A stretch of DNA of 64,000 nucleotides from Dacryopinax spathularia (GCA_037974965.1 JBBPFI010000004.1:1054001-1118000), one strand, 5' to 3'; counted from the stretch's first letter, positions 33,135 to 45,412 are shown. The notes: generated by a model from the sequence alone, not told the origin. Program-made: numbers and translations.

Positions 33135-36100
33135 GCAACGGCTTATCGCTTCTCGTCCATTCCTTCCCGGCTTTCAGCTTCATGCTCGGCGCGCATTATT
33201 GCAACATCACGTCGCTCATTCCTCCCCGTCAGTTGCCCTTCGGCTTGTGGCTTCTTATTACGAGGGGCTTCTGAAGGAGCATTGGGGGCACGAAAATGGT
33301 ACTTCCATCGTGCTCACGCAAAGTTGCTGGTTGTGGAGCGGACACATTAGACGCACTCTTTTTCTTTGGCATAAATTGTATGCGGTAGGATACCACAGCA
33401 TTACTGTAGCATTACACCATACCCCTCTTGATACCCACACTATGTGGCTAATATATCATTTCTTGTTCAATCTTCGCAGAGAACGCTGGCTTGATACGAG
33501 TATCGGGTGGACGCAAATAGTTCGCCTCCAGTCCGTGAAGTAAACTCCGCCATCAGGGCCTGCTAAAGCTGTGCCCACGGGTGCTGGCCGAGTGATCGAA
33601 GGGGACCGGGACAACATCAGTGATGTGTACAATGCAATTTCGAACATCTGCGAATTCGGATATTGTCAGCTGTGACCGGCTGAAGCAGTGGATCCGCAGA
33701 TGAGGGACGGCCGCAAACGGAGGTCTCCCTTGATATCAAGCGGAGTTCGTATGGGCCAAGCTCCCTCCAAAAAGCGCCGAAAATAAATCTTGCTTCGTTT
33801 TATTCCCCGGAGACCAGAATCGGTGGTTCACGAATTCCATCAGCAAGTGAGGCTGGTGAATCAAGGGAGCGGACAGCGGGCGGTTCCGCGTTATCGATAA
33901 CGGCGATCCGAGCGATCCCCACGATCTGGGCCGAGGACTCGGTCAGCTTTGCTCCCCTCAGACATTTTCCGCGCAACCGCAAAGGTTGCTCACCGGTTGG
34001 GCTCATGCGTTGATGCGACTTGCCACATTCGACGAGTCAGAATGTCCCTGACCGAGCAGAAGAGTAGGGGATATTTATTTTGCGTTGGCATGAGACCTTG
34101 CGGGCTAGTGCAACTGGGCAGAAGACGTTCACTGAAGCTCTGTGTATCGGCATGACGTACAGAAAGGCTAAAGCAGCGTGTGCAAGAGCCGGTTGTCTTG
34201 CTGAACACGGTCATGCCTACCCGGGCGGTTTCCAAGAAACCAGAAGCGAAGATGTAGAAATCACAGGATCGAGCGCATGGGGCGAATCGCGCAGAAGAAG
34301 CAACCTGTTATCACCGTCAGCGACGCTTTCAGTTCGCACTTGTACCTGGCCATATTTGGAAGAGCGAGTGCGCAGGCCACACGGCCGCGGTAGAAACGGG
34401 CTAGCCGTGCTCTGATGCAGCGGATCTGTTTTGGGCGAGGTAGGAGAACCCATGTCACGCCCGTGTCGTAATACCGCCAGCAAAAATGCGGCCGCCGTGA
34501 GGAGAACACAGAGAATGCTGAAGAGTTATCCCAGCGAATTGGAATATGGGGTTGAAATGTGGAGAAGGGTGGATTAGCCTGAAGCAATTGACTTCTAGAA
34601 CTCCAATCGAGGAAGCCAGCTGACATTGCTTGAAGATAGGCTGGACCAAGGGAAAGTTACGAAATAGTCAGGTCCCCAGCAGTCGTCGTGGGCAATTGGC
34701 CAACGGAGGGTATATCCCCGCTATGCTCACGGGTGATCCTCGTATCTGCGGGATGCGACTCTCGACGTTTCTTCCATCTAAAGCTGGCAAACACGTAAAT
34801 TCTTGCGGAGAAGTTTACCATATAAGCAATTGAGTCCGTGTACCGAAAATGGAAAAGAGTGCCCGGAGAGCGCTCCCATCACCAGAGTATTCGGACTGAC
34901 CAGAAGAAGCATGTGTTATCTCGAGATTGCTCAGTTCGTCCCAGGGGTTCGCCAGGTCTTCCTTCCATGGTACCGGGACGGTCGGCGACCCAGATGGAAG
35001 AGGCATTTGGCCACGGCGAAGCGGACCAGAACTGCATGGTGTAGAAAAGTGGGGTCGTCCGACTGCTCCGGTCATTTTACTGCGGTGCCTGCCCGGCCAG
35101 ATTGATTGGGAGAAGACTGACCTTTAGTGAATGCTCAGCTGATAGGCTTCGGAGCCGCTGACATCCGCATGACCGGTCGTGCTTCCCTCCACTGTTGCCG
35201 GTTGGCCCGCTCGACCTTCCTGTTGGTTTGCGCTCGCAAACCCTTCGGGCCAAGCCTTCCGGTCCCCCTCCGCCGCCGCTGAATGGAGGAACGTGCCGTG
35301 TGGGGAAACGAGCGCTCGGCAAGCTCTTGGGCGCAGGGCTGAGACCATGCTCGTCCCTGACACACCCTGAAATGTGACAGGAATGCGTGGGGGAGAACAT
35401 GTGTAGGGATACACCCCGTGACAGGACCTTGACAGCGGCTGCCGCCTTCGGGTTAATGTCACACATATGCTTTGGGGAAGAAGGCTGGCAAAGGCGCGTT
35501 CGACGCAAAATGCTGGGGTGGCTCGCCTGGCAACCTTTGTGCGCGTATGGAGTCCTGTGTCAGATGAATGCCCAGTCCTCGATAAGCGGTGAAACAGTGA
35601 CTATGATACTCAAGGCATAATCGCCAGCCCATGGTGACGAAATGGAGGAGGAACGGACAGGAAGGGCGCAGTAAGAGTTACATTAGTGTGGATGATTAGT
35701 AGTTCTGGTTGAATCTTACAGAGTGATTGCTGCTTACGGAAAGCCGGGACGGAAGGAGGGAGCAGATTTGCTTGGGGGGAAGAAGGGGAACGGTAACATT
35801 CGGAGGCAGATTGTGGAAGGTCTGGGCGGGCAGGGGCTTTGTCGCCACCGCGGCTGCTGCGGGCCAAGGCGTGATGAGATCGGTCTATGAGCGCGTCAAG
35901 CGCGTCATGAACACGACATGGAGCGTAATGTAAAGTTTTCGGCCGCATCTGATTCCGTTTCTGCCCAGAGTGAGGCCTTCCAGGATTCGTGAAAATGTGT
36001 CCGAAGTCTAGACGCGTCCCAACTTGGGACGGAAGCCGGATAGCCGGACAAGGCCGAGACGGTGACGTTATACGACTAGGGTCCTATATAAGGTAGATAG

Positions 36101-36526
36101 GTTTAAGTCGTCTCCGATAGCTCGAGGGTAATACATGTCGTTCTCGACTTTAAAAGATCCTTGAACCTTTCAAGATGGCGGACGCCTATCCCACCTACTC
36201 GACATGACACTCGTAGAGAAGGAGGTCGATTTGTCCGGGCCTGAAGACCGAAATCGAAGCGTCGCCTGTGAATCCACCACAGAGGCGCGCGGCAAAGCTA
36301 ATGCACGTATTCTCTGTTCTAGTTAAATCTACTACGAACTAATACTGACCTTTCTAACCAGGAGAATGCCTGCGTTCTGTGCGTAAACGTCGTCGAAGAC
36401 GATCCCGACGCATTCACGTGAGTCGTAAGGGGGGCGGTGCACAGGAAATCCGGGGAAGCACCTTACCCCTATCTCTCCAAGACGGCCGGCGACCCTTCTC
36501 TCTCTTCATCCACCATCACCTCCGAA
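33135..36526. other. Gene-free region, 3.4 kb
   Basis: Follows VPS54. Short frames overlap on both strands; none shows a domain or a consistent exon chain. Composition is mixed. The right end holds a possible solo LTR (listed separately) and the first copy of repeat family A. I see nothing else in it. Confidence 0.45.
35995..36208 (-). mobile_element. Possible solo LTR or small LTR fragment
   Basis: About 214 bp with TG/CA-type ends when read on the minus strand (TGTCATGTCGAG ... CGGACACA). It contains a TATATAA-like box (36091-36098) and short inverted stretches. No convincing target duplication was found and no coding part is nearby, so this is tentative; if correct it is a Ty3/gypsy-type relic. 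Confidence 0.3.
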
Positions 36527-37684
36527 ATGTCTCGTCTCGCTCGCCTCCTCCCTCCTTTTAGATTTCATTCTAACTCTAACTCTACTCTGCCTATCTCTGC
36601 CCCGAACGCCCCCGCAAATACGCCTGGTCCTGCCGCAACGCCAAACCCTCAAGCCTCGGTTCGCCGCCAGCCCGGATGGTGGCCGCAAATGCATAGGGCC
36701 GAGGGACCGCCTGCTCCTATCGAGCTACGTCCCATCGGTGACTCGAGTCTTCCCGTCGCTGTTGCAAGCCAGCCTTTGCCGCGCATCGTGCTCGTCCCGC
36801 CCTACCGAATCGATATCGAACAGACGATCAACGACCAGCTCGACTTGTGGTTGAAAGAGGGCATACCGACCACGACGCTGCTCTCGAACGTGCTCAACGC
36901 ACAAGCTGGTGGTCCTTCTATCAAGGCGGAAGTCGATGGTGCGGACGAGAGAGTTGAGAGGGGCCAGAGAGGTGGTTCGGGGCGTGTCGCAGACGCCGAG
37001 CAGCGGGCTGTAGAAGGAGAGCCGCGTGCTGACGACAGCCGCGTGTCTCGTGAGCTGGAGGAGGGATTTCAGGTGCGTATCTCAATTTCGACTCGCATAT
37101 GTGGTGGATTCACAGGCGATGTCCGTCTGGGACAACTTGCTGACTCCGCTTCTAGAACGTTGCTCCCCGAGCTCGCATGTCGTTTTACGATATGGACGTC
37201 GACCAGCGCGAACAGGCCATCCTCGAGGAGCGCGCCATAGGAGGTAACGCAGGAATCTGGTTCGTCCAGTACATCAGGGAAGGTATCGGCGCCTTGTCTA
37301 AAGCCAGCTGGGACGAGTTCGGCAAGCTTCGTCTCTGGTCGGCAAGAATCGTACCTTGCCTTTACCAGAGCGTCGCTGAGCCGGGAAGGGGACGCTTTGA
37401 CGCAGGAGTCTGCCGCGACAACGTAGTCGGCATACTCCTTCTCCCCTTCGTCGTGCTCTTTTACCTTCTGCGCTTCGTCTGGCGCAAAGTGAGCAATGGC
37501 AAGGTCTTTCGCCCTGCCGTTTTGATCCTGGGTAAGTCGTTTTCACTACCGTCCGTACGACTAGCGCTGACTGCTCTTAGTGACGTACTTTGTACTTTTG
37601 TACGCATTTCACTTCGACGCGCTCAAGCTGGTGATTGGTGTGCTGAAAGCCGTGCCCGGGTACGTAAAGGAGAAGTCTGAGTAG
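36527..37684 (+). CDS. Unknown membrane protein, 341 residues
   Basis: Three exons (36527-37072, 37156-37531, 37581-37684). The N-terminal 180 residues are Pro/Ala/Ser-rich with a conserved-looking stretch RIVLVPPYRIDIEQTINDQLDLWLKEGIP. The second part has SFYDMDVDQREQAILEE, then two membrane segments: VVGILLLPFVVLFYLLRFVW (about 285) and a second across the last intron (TYFVLLYAFHF). It ends with a short charged tail. The family is not recognised. The first intron (83 bp, longer than its neighbours) contains a perfect family A repeat at 37101-37120. The start ATG was chosen because upstream codons in the frame lack another ATG. Confidence 0.65.
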
Positions 37685-37973
37685 GTCTCGTACTGTTTTC
37701 TCTGTCTCTTTTTCTCGCAACGTGTGACTGCATAGTTACCCACCGCATACCGATACCTAGACGTGTGTATTCTCCCCCCGACCCGCTTGAATGAAACTTG
37801 TGTAACTATCTTTGCTCTAGTCCGTCTGTGGTGTGCCGACAAATCGTTTCTTCTTCAGACCAGGTCCGTCGCTCCTCGGGCTTCGCCTGTGAATCCACCA
37901 ATATACTGATGGAGAGTCGTCAGATCGGCAGGAAAGTCAGGCCAAGCCGCTCACATCTACTGCCAACACGAGC

Positions 37974-38270
37974 TGGGGCCCGTGAATCCACCACTATCCA
38001 TACAAATCCTCCCCTGGTCCGCAGGAATACCAGCCCTGCTATTGCTGGCGACTTCAGGCTGTTCGTCGCCTGCGGATCCACCACTACCCACACCAATCCT
38101 CCTCCTGTCGGCAGGAGTACCAGCCCTGCTATTGCTGGCGACTTCAGGCTGTCCGTCGCCTGCGAATCCACCACTACCCATACCAATCCTCCTCCTTTCG
38201 GCAGGAGTACCAGCCCTGCTTCCTGCTGGCGACTTCAGGCTGTTCGTCGCCTGCGAATCCACCACTACGA
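37974..38270. repeat. 90-bp tandem array built on family A
   Basis: Three units of 90-91 bp start at 38064, 38154 and 38245, plus a partial unit before them. Each carries the family A core followed by CTCCTCC...GGCAGGAGTACCAGC and GCTGGCGACTTCAGGCTGT. It lies between the convergent 3' ends of the membrane-protein gene and the 845-residue gene, outside both reading frames. Confidence 0.85.
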
Positions 38271-38386
38271 TCCTGAGCTACTGTTCAAGACCAGCAGAGC
38301 TGTCGTCTGCATTCCAAGTTTTTTATTCTACAACCACAATGACGAGCGGCTATACGAGTCATTCTTCCACTACCAGTACCTCCTAT

Positions 38387-41115
38387 CTACGCATCTTCTT
38401 GTGGATTCAGGGCGACGTTGTCCTTGAAGTATCGACTCTCCGCCAGCTTCTTGCTACCCAGTGCATTGATTATCCCCTCGTAGCTCAGAGGGATGCCCCA
38501 GACCTCACCGTCACGTCCATCCGGGAAGTCATCCTCTCCGCCGAAGAAGTGCTCACGAATGAGCTCGTCTAGGTCGTTTATATCTCCTCTGGGAGCCGGT
38601 CCTTCCTCGTCGAAGTACTTGATGGGTACTGAGAGAAGATAAGCTACTAACGTGCATATAGGCAGGAATGGCTTACTGTTGCCATAAACGCCGTTGCACC
38701 ACATGCAGATACCTTTGTGCCGACGGCATCGCACACAACATTGCCTTTCCCACCTCCGGCACCAGCGATCCGGGCCTTTCCGTTGAGCTTTCGACACTCG
38801 ACATCCGTGGCAGGCATTCGCCTCGTCATGAATCTGTACTGGGTTAGAAAAGGTGAGCGGGACGTACAAGGAGGCAGCGAACAAAGATGTTTCCCTCCGG
38901 ATACCCCGTGATCTTAACCGTTCCGTGCCTCTTGATATCTTCCGGCGTGGGCCAGTTGTCAGCTTTATAAGTCTTGATATCCCAGTAGTTCGATTGCCGT
39001 AGTAAAGCTTTGGGAAAGGGGTTGATCTTCTTAGACTTGGAGGGCCGCATACGCCGTGGGTTTCCTTCCACGCCGGTGTCGTTGTCTTCCACCATTCCAT
39101 CGTCTCTCAGCAGGACAGAGGATGACAGCTCGATACGACGAGCAGCAGTATGTTGTCCATAACGATATTCCCATTCATCCTTTCCCATTGGGAAACGCGC
39201 CGAGCTCAGCAAGGCGGCACGTGTAAGAGGCGCCGCCGGCCGTTGTAAGAAGCGACCACTCGGGAGCTTGAGGTGCAGGCGCTCGGCGATTACTCTGGGG
39301 ACTCGAAGAGGATCGAATGGGTATCGCCATTTGTCATATCGTACCATCCACTCAAAGACGTTGATGAGGACATCAATGATCTGGGTCGCTTGCTCGACCG
39401 TAAAAGCAGATTCATTCGCTTGATGCTGCTCCAAAGTTGCCTGTAACACATCGTCATGATGTGTCAAATGGAGAGGATGTGCTACAAAGACGCACCATTG
39501 CCACCGTCACATCAGCAAACCATTTGGTGACCCGGTCTTCATTACGTCTTAGGGGTGGCCGAGGTTTTTCGCGATTGACGCTGCACAAGATGCCTTCTAT
39601 AAACAAAGAAGAGTAGTAATCCGCGTTGAATGAGGCGTATGGACCGCTTCGATCGACACGGTCGTAAACCTCGTCCCAATCGATATCGGGAGCGACCTCT
39701 CTTTTGTTCGGCAGTGGATCTGGCATTTCCATATGTCTTTCCCAGCTCAAAAGAAGGAAGATTTCGTCCGTAATAATACCTCTCGACTCAAGCATGATAC
39801 TGTGGCCGTCTGTCTCTCGAATCGATCCATCTAAGCGAGCTGCGAGTGCAATTTCCTGGAGATCGGGAGAACATAAGTAGGAGGAGAGTGGGATGTTGAA
39901 GCAGAAGAAGCGTACCACGTAATGTCCTCGCCTGGCGAGCATCTCTTGTGTCTGAGCTTGAGATATAGTTGCATACTCTCCGAACCAAGGAAGAGCAAAT
40001 ACACGCAGTCTGGCGAACCAGTCTATGAGCTCCTGAGGTGAGGTGCATTTGCGCAACAGCTCATGCCAATCGTCTTCCCATAGAGAAGGCAGAGCTGAAA
40101 TCTCTTTCCGAAGAAGATTCTCCCTTGGGGTATCAATGCGCTTCAAGCGATAGCCGTCCGGTCGTAGAGCAGGCCAGTCAGAAGGAATATGTCCGCGATA
40201 GCGATCATTAATCTTGAACAGCAGCTCTTCGAGATGGGCCAGATACCTGTTCACGATCCTTGCAGTGCTCCTGTTCCAGTCGCTGCTAGCGCCCTACTTG
40301 CCTATTGGTGATATCCAGTGATGTACCCAGGAGTCACTTACCACCCAGTCGTATGCCGCGGTCCACCACGCTTCCAGTACGGCGATGTCCTCCTCCGTAC
40401 TACTGTCAGTTACCGGGGGCCTGGGGGCCACGAGCAGATGACACAGGCGTTCAATGTGTCGGTATACGATAAGCTCGTTTTCTCGCTGCTCAGGGGTCGG
40501 GAGAATGCATAGACCATGCTCATCTGCGAGAGCCCAGGCCTGCCAGGGAACATCATCGATTGCAAGCAAGGCTTCAGACTCCCAGGGAGACGTCTCGTTC
40601 GTCTCGTCATCATGGTCAGGGACTTTACTCGAACTTGGATGCCCAGGTAGAACGTGTTGTAAGGGGGAGGTAGCCGTAGATCGCGCGAATCGAGTATACG
40701 ATCGAATGCGCTCTTCTTCTGCATGTCGCTTTCGTTCAGCATCAGCCTTCTTCGCCGCCAACTCGTCCCGCTTCTGCATCTGCGCCGTTTGCCGGTCTAG
40801 AATAGCCAGTGTTTCCTCTGCCTCCATTATCCCCGGTACTCTTGGGCGGGGGAGAGTCGATCCATCATCGGCAGGCTCAGGCGGCGCGTTATGAACGGAG
40901 GGTTTCAGTGCATATAGGCGTTGAACTTGGCCAGGAATGGAAGTGGGATCTTCATGAGATGCCTCTGATTCATCGTCGGGTCCCACATCATTTGCACCGA
41001 ATATACTCATGCTTATGCTTGTTGTATTATGAGATCTCGACGGAGTAGAGCTGGATGCAGGAGGAGACGGCCCTATCCGATTTGGAGGATGGAGGCGATT
41101 GTCCCACTGGACCAT
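38387..41115 (-). CDS. Unknown 845-residue protein with C-terminal Cys cluster
   Basis: Five exons on the minus strand (41115-40298, 40258-39496, 39440-38883, 38833-38677, 38628-38387), phase-consistent. The N-terminal 100 residues are polar. A charged helical stretch LDRQTAQMQKRDELAAKKADAERKRHAEEERIR (about 120-155) is probably a coiled coil. The centre (about 200-650) is ordered and Trp/Tyr-rich, with no domain I can name. Near residue 680 a compact cluster has at least seven Cys in pairs, ending CRRHKGICMWC; it should bind zinc and recalls CXXC-type clusters such as zf-4CXXC_R1, without a clear match. An acidic tail follows. The third intron begins GTTCGC. It is one of several Cys-cluster proteins in this repeat-rich island. 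Confidence 0.7.
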
Positions 41116-41659
41116 TTCTAACTGCTTGAGTGAGTGGATTTGAGAGTATGTCGAGGAGAGTGAGTGGAGATATATCTAGGTCTATGAATTATGGAGCTGC
41201 AATAGCAGGAAGGTGGATGGGATCGTTGAAGATAAGGTGGTAGTGGTGCTAGGACAGCCAGATGGACGCGCCTGATATTCATCACGTGATTCAAGAACCA
41301 AGATTGGCCAGCTGACTTTGCCAGCACAGCTTCTGCGGAGCCAATGGGTCCCCCTATCTCAGCCCCACACCTTACCAACCCGCCTTCTGATCACAACGAC
41401 CACCTACCTCTCTGTCTGTCACAACCACCCCCATCGACCATCGCCTTCAAAGACTCTAGTTTCGTGAGCCCGTCTTGGACAAGTTTCTTTGAGTTTTCAC
41501 TTACCAGTCTAACCAGAGATCTCTATTTTTCTATCCCAAGTGGTGCAAGGGAGAAGACGGTATCTGCAACGTCACGCAAGCGCCGCCGTCTCATCATCAC
41601 TGTTCAGGTACCTGTACATCCATTCTTAACAGCTTCAGGACTCTCACTCCGCGGCAGGT
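41116..41659. promoter_or_regulatory. Divergent promoter region, 544 bp
   Basis: Lies between the starts of the minus-strand 845-residue gene and the plus-strand repeat-protein gene. It is CT-rich towards the plus-strand gene. A plus-strand frame at 41344-41685 looks like leader sequence. Confidence 0.4.
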
Positions 41660-42901
41660 ATGACCAGAACTCAGCCATCAACTGAGGCCGCCATAACGGC
41701 ACCGGTTATTGCCTGCGATTCCAGCACTATCCGCACCGATCCTCCTCATATGGCTAGGGGTAACAACCCTAACTCGGAGCCCGCACATCCCGCCAACACG
41801 AGCGTGGGCGTCGCCTGTGAATCCACCACTATCCACACCGATCCTCCGGGATATGGTGAGGGTAACAACCCTAACTCGGAGCTCGCACACCCCGCCAACG
41901 CGAGCTTGGGCGTCGCCTGTGAATCCACCACTATCCACACCAATCCTCCGGGATATGGTGAGGGTAACAACCCTAACTCGGAGCTCGCACATCCCGCCAA
42001 CACGAGCGTGGGCGTCGCCTGTGAATCCACCACTATCCACACCAATCCTCCGGGATATGGTGAGGGTAACAACCCTAACTCGGAGCTCGCACATCCCGCC
42101 AACACGAGCGTGGGCGTCGCCTGTGAATCCACCACTATCCACACCAATCCTCCAGGATATGGTGAGGGTAACAACCCAAACTCGGAGCTCGCACACCCCG
42201 CCAACGCGAGCTTGGGCGTCGCCTGTGAATCCACCACTATCCACAATGTTCACGCCGGTTATGATAAGGCGGACAAGCCTGCGCAGCCTGCCCGCACCGC
42301 ACGGCTAGGGCAGGCTTTGTCCAGGCATGCGAGACCGTCCTCTCCGAACATCCTGGACGAATCATACGAGCTGGACCCTCATCTGCCTAGCGCTCTTGAG
42401 CGAATGGATGCGTACTCAGCCTATTTGCGCAGTATCGAGACAACCGATGCCGTGCAATTGGCTGTCATCCATGAGCGCCTTCGCGTGATGGAGGTGTGGC
42501 GGCGGGCACTGATTCAGAACCAGCCGCTGACGGTGCTCGACTTGTTGGGCGGGACCGCCCCCCCACCCTACAATCCCGATTGGTACGCCAAGTTCATCGT
42601 AGCTGAGGATGACCTGCCTGCCCCGGCAGCGATGGAAACCAGCATGCTCAAGCCAGACGCGTGGAATCCTGTCATAGCCAAGCCGGCAGAGCGGGTTTCT
42701 CACAAGCCTGGCCTGGGATATGGCCCCGAAGTCTATACCAATGTCGACGCCGCTCGTGCGTATCGCGCCAGGTGCGAGGAAGATCGCCGCCGTGCGCGCG
42801 AGTTGCGAGAGCAGCGCGGCCTGACCACAATGGCTGCTCGACTCTCGTCCTGGTGGACCAGCGTGACGGGTGGTTATCAGACAGTACGGCTGACCGTCTA
42901 A
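41660..42901 (+). CDS. 413-residue protein with 34-residue tandem repeats
   Basis: Single frame. After 16 residues come five units of 34 residues (core ACESTTIHTNPPGYGEGNN, then SELAHPANTS) and a partial sixth, coded by 102-bp tandem repeats that contain family A. Unit length is a multiple of three, so the frame survives copy-number change; other frames are open across the array too, as expected for a repeat without stops. The C-terminal 210 residues are non-repetitive and charged: LDPHLPSALERMDAYSAYLR, then helices with RRARELREQRG. No signal peptide, membrane span or known domain. Either a real gene that captured the repeat at its N-terminus, or a C-terminal gene with a start further in; the C-terminal part is the stronger coding evidence. 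Confidence 0.6.
   Translation: MTRTQPSTEAAITAPVIACDSSTIRTDPPHMARGNNPNSEPAHPANTSVGVACESTTIHTDPPGYGEGNNPNSELAHPANASLGVACESTTIHTNPPGYGEGNNPNSELAHPANTSVGVACESTTIHTNPPGYGEGNNPNSELAHPANTSVGVACESTTIHTNPPGYGEGNNPNSELAHPANASLGVACESTTIHNVHAGYDKADKPAQPARTARLGQALSRHARPSSPNILDESYELDPHLPSALERMDAYSAYLRSIETTDAVQLAVIHERLRVMEVWRRALIQNQPLTVLDLLGGTAPPPYNPDWYAKFIVAEDDLPAPAAMETSMLKPDAWNPVIAKPAERVSHKPGLGYGPEVYTNVDAARAYRARCEEDRRRARELREQRGLTTMAARLSSWWTSVTGGYQTVRLTV
41707..42252 (+). repeat. 102-bp coding tandem repeat containing family A
   Basis: Units start at about 41707 (degenerate), 41809, 41911, 42013, 42115 and 42217 (partial), exactly 102 bp apart. Neighbouring units are almost identical, including silent positions, which points to recent amplification or gene conversion. 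Confidence 0.95.
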
Positions 42902-43289
42902 CGTCCGAAACGGCTTGTCATTATGTTTCTTTGCCTTGCGGTAGCCCACTTCCGCTTTCACTCTCATTCTTGAACGTATACTTTCCGAAATCGCTCAGCC
43001 TCCATTGTATTCCGTAGCCTGTGCCATCAGGGCTGTCTAGTACCAATACAGCAGGTTTCCCTCACACTAAGCGTGCTACAGTCCCTATCGCAAACAGTTG
43101 CCCTTTCTTCAGACCCCATTGCAAAGAGGTATACTACCAGCCTGCAACGCTAAGAAAACGCGGCGATTCTATGATCTGTCACGCACAGGCACCAGCACAT
43201 TCGACATCTTATGAGTCCCGGTCACACGGCTTTGCGTGTGTGCATCCGTTATGACCGGCTCACCCCGAGCCAGCGACCATCCGGCCGAA

Positions 43290-43400
43290 CAGCCGATTTG
43301 GGACCCAGCCGATTTGGGAGCCAGCGGATTTGGAAACCAGCCGAATTGGGAGTAGAAGATATAGGAGCCGGTAGATATGGAAGCCGCAAGCTCCGGACGC
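43290..43400 (+). repeat. Family B minisatellite, 15-bp unit, first array
   Basis: About seven units of the type CAGCCGATTTGGGAG, degenerating to the right (CAGCCGAATTGGG, AGCCGGTAGATATGG). The same unit recurs in opposite orientation at 47972-48135. Confidence 0.8.
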
Positions 43401-45412
43401 CGGCAGAACAAGCAGCCCGGTGTTTGTAGGAAGGTCAGGTCAAAAGGCCGATCGAAGCGGTAGGCGCAAGAGATGGCGGCCGGTAGAAAAGGAATCCGGT
43501 CAAAGCCTAGTCCAGCAGAACAGGAAGGCGTTCGTTTCAGCAACCCAACGAACGCGGACACATTGATAAGCGGAGCCACCGGGAACCAGGTCATAGCAGC
43601 CGCGGCCGTAGGGACAGATGGATGATGGACTTATCAACGGACCCGACGCTCCTATGTATACAGAGCAATCACCGACGTAGTTTAGGTTGTCTGCCAAAGT
43701 AACTGGACAGAGAATCATAGTCGTACATATTGGAAGCAAGAGAAGCACGGGTGGGTGGCGTTGTCCACGCGCGTTTGTTGTTTGTTATCATTGGACCCTA
43801 AACCACCTTGAGGTCTTACCTCCACAACGTGGAAGGCCTCCTCGCATCTGTTGGAGACCGCTTGATCACCCCAATTCACGACCGAATATCACTTACTTGT
43901 TTCCACCTCTGCTTACTATCCCGCCATAGAGTACAAGGCCAAGAGCCTTCTGCCGATTCGAGCACATCTCTCTACCGAATGTCCAGGGTACGTTCTCAAT
44001 AGAAAATCCTTCCATGTCTGGCTGACCCGTGCGCTTTGTTGTCTCTGGTGGATTCACAGGCGACAGCCGTCATGTACCATCATAATGGACTGACAAAGCG
44101 AGCGCCAGTATCGTCGCTGAGTGGATGCGAAGCCAGTCAAGTATCATAGCGGTACGGGGGACTTTGCCGGGCTCAAAGCGATGCCAAACGAGGCTTGCCA
44201 ACAGGTGGTACGTAGCTCGAATGAGTGTTGTTTGACAGTACCACTGATGTCCAAGTAGGCATCCAAGTAATGAGTGGGGCTGGAGCAATCAAGAGTTCGT
44301 TAACAGGTGTCTGGCGTCAGTAGTGGTCGAACAGGTGTCGGTACCCCAGTAGCATGGGGTCTTGTGGTGGATTCACAGTCGACCCCTACGCTCGTTCTGT
44401 CGGTCGACTTAATGGAATCATCTGGTCCACCGGGAAGAGTCCCTTTCGGCAGTAGGCCATCGTGCTTATCGCCAGGAGAGAGATGTGGTGGTATGCTGGT
44501 GGTTATCTAGTGGTGGATTCATAGGCGATGCCTGAGCGGAAGGTCGCAGCCCTAGTCCTTTTGCAGGTTGACGCAGCAAGCCTCATGCTCTTTCAGGTTG
44601 GCAAGGGCATACTAGCGCCGCATGACCCGTAAGCAAACTCCGTCTCTGTTAGTGAATGCGGACTGACCGTGGGACTAGGTCTTGGAGCCGATCCGTTTGG
44701 AATAGAGTATTGCCAGAAGCATGAGGTGTATGCGTGGTTTCGGTTGCTGAGTTAGAAGGGAATGGTATTCGGTGGTGTAGCGATTTGGGAGGGATCGTTG
44801 AAAGTGGGGAACAGGTGTTAGAGGTGAAAGACAAAGGTACGTGTAACTCAGCTTCGATGCGCATATGTGGTGGATTCACAGGCGACGCTTCAGACTTGGG
44901 ACCCTTGCTCATTTGCCTTACAAGCCTTAGCGTACTGAGGCGTGTTCAGTTGGCGGATCGCAGGACTGGAGCCCTTGCATGTCCGAGGAATAGCCCGGGC
45001 TTAACTCTCCATCTCCAAGATGCAAGGTCCGCCTGTTCCTTGGCGAACCAGATTGCTTTCCCCGTGCTGATGAACTGTGCGATTACAGACGCCACGACAT
45101 CTGGATCCATAAGGATACTCATTCACTGGATGGAGTAAGGGAGAAGGTTATTGGTTTCGAAGTTCGCATGTGTGGGCGAGGAATCTCGGACTTAGACACT
45201 TGGCTTGGCTCGTAACCATCTGCAGCCACCATCCGGGCTGAGGGGAGCTCTGATTCTTGAGGGGTTGGATGATCCGGACAAAACGTATCATGCTGATTTC
45301 TCGAGTTGAAGTACTCGCGCCATCCATCTACTTTGGCTTTCCTTCCACCTTTCATTAACCATCCGACTCGAACATATCAAACCGCCGTACGTTACATATC
45401 GCTGTACTCCCA

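Noticed and set aside
38475-38505. tRNA-like start (CTCGTAGCTCAGAGGGATG)
   Set aside because: It lies in the last exon of the minus-strand 845-residue gene, and no T-arm or acceptor pairing follows at tRNA spacing.
41678-42253. Minus-strand frames with SGGFTGDA or VVDSQATP repeats
   Set aside because: Reverse readings of the 102-bp array; only the plus frame continues into a non-repetitive domain.
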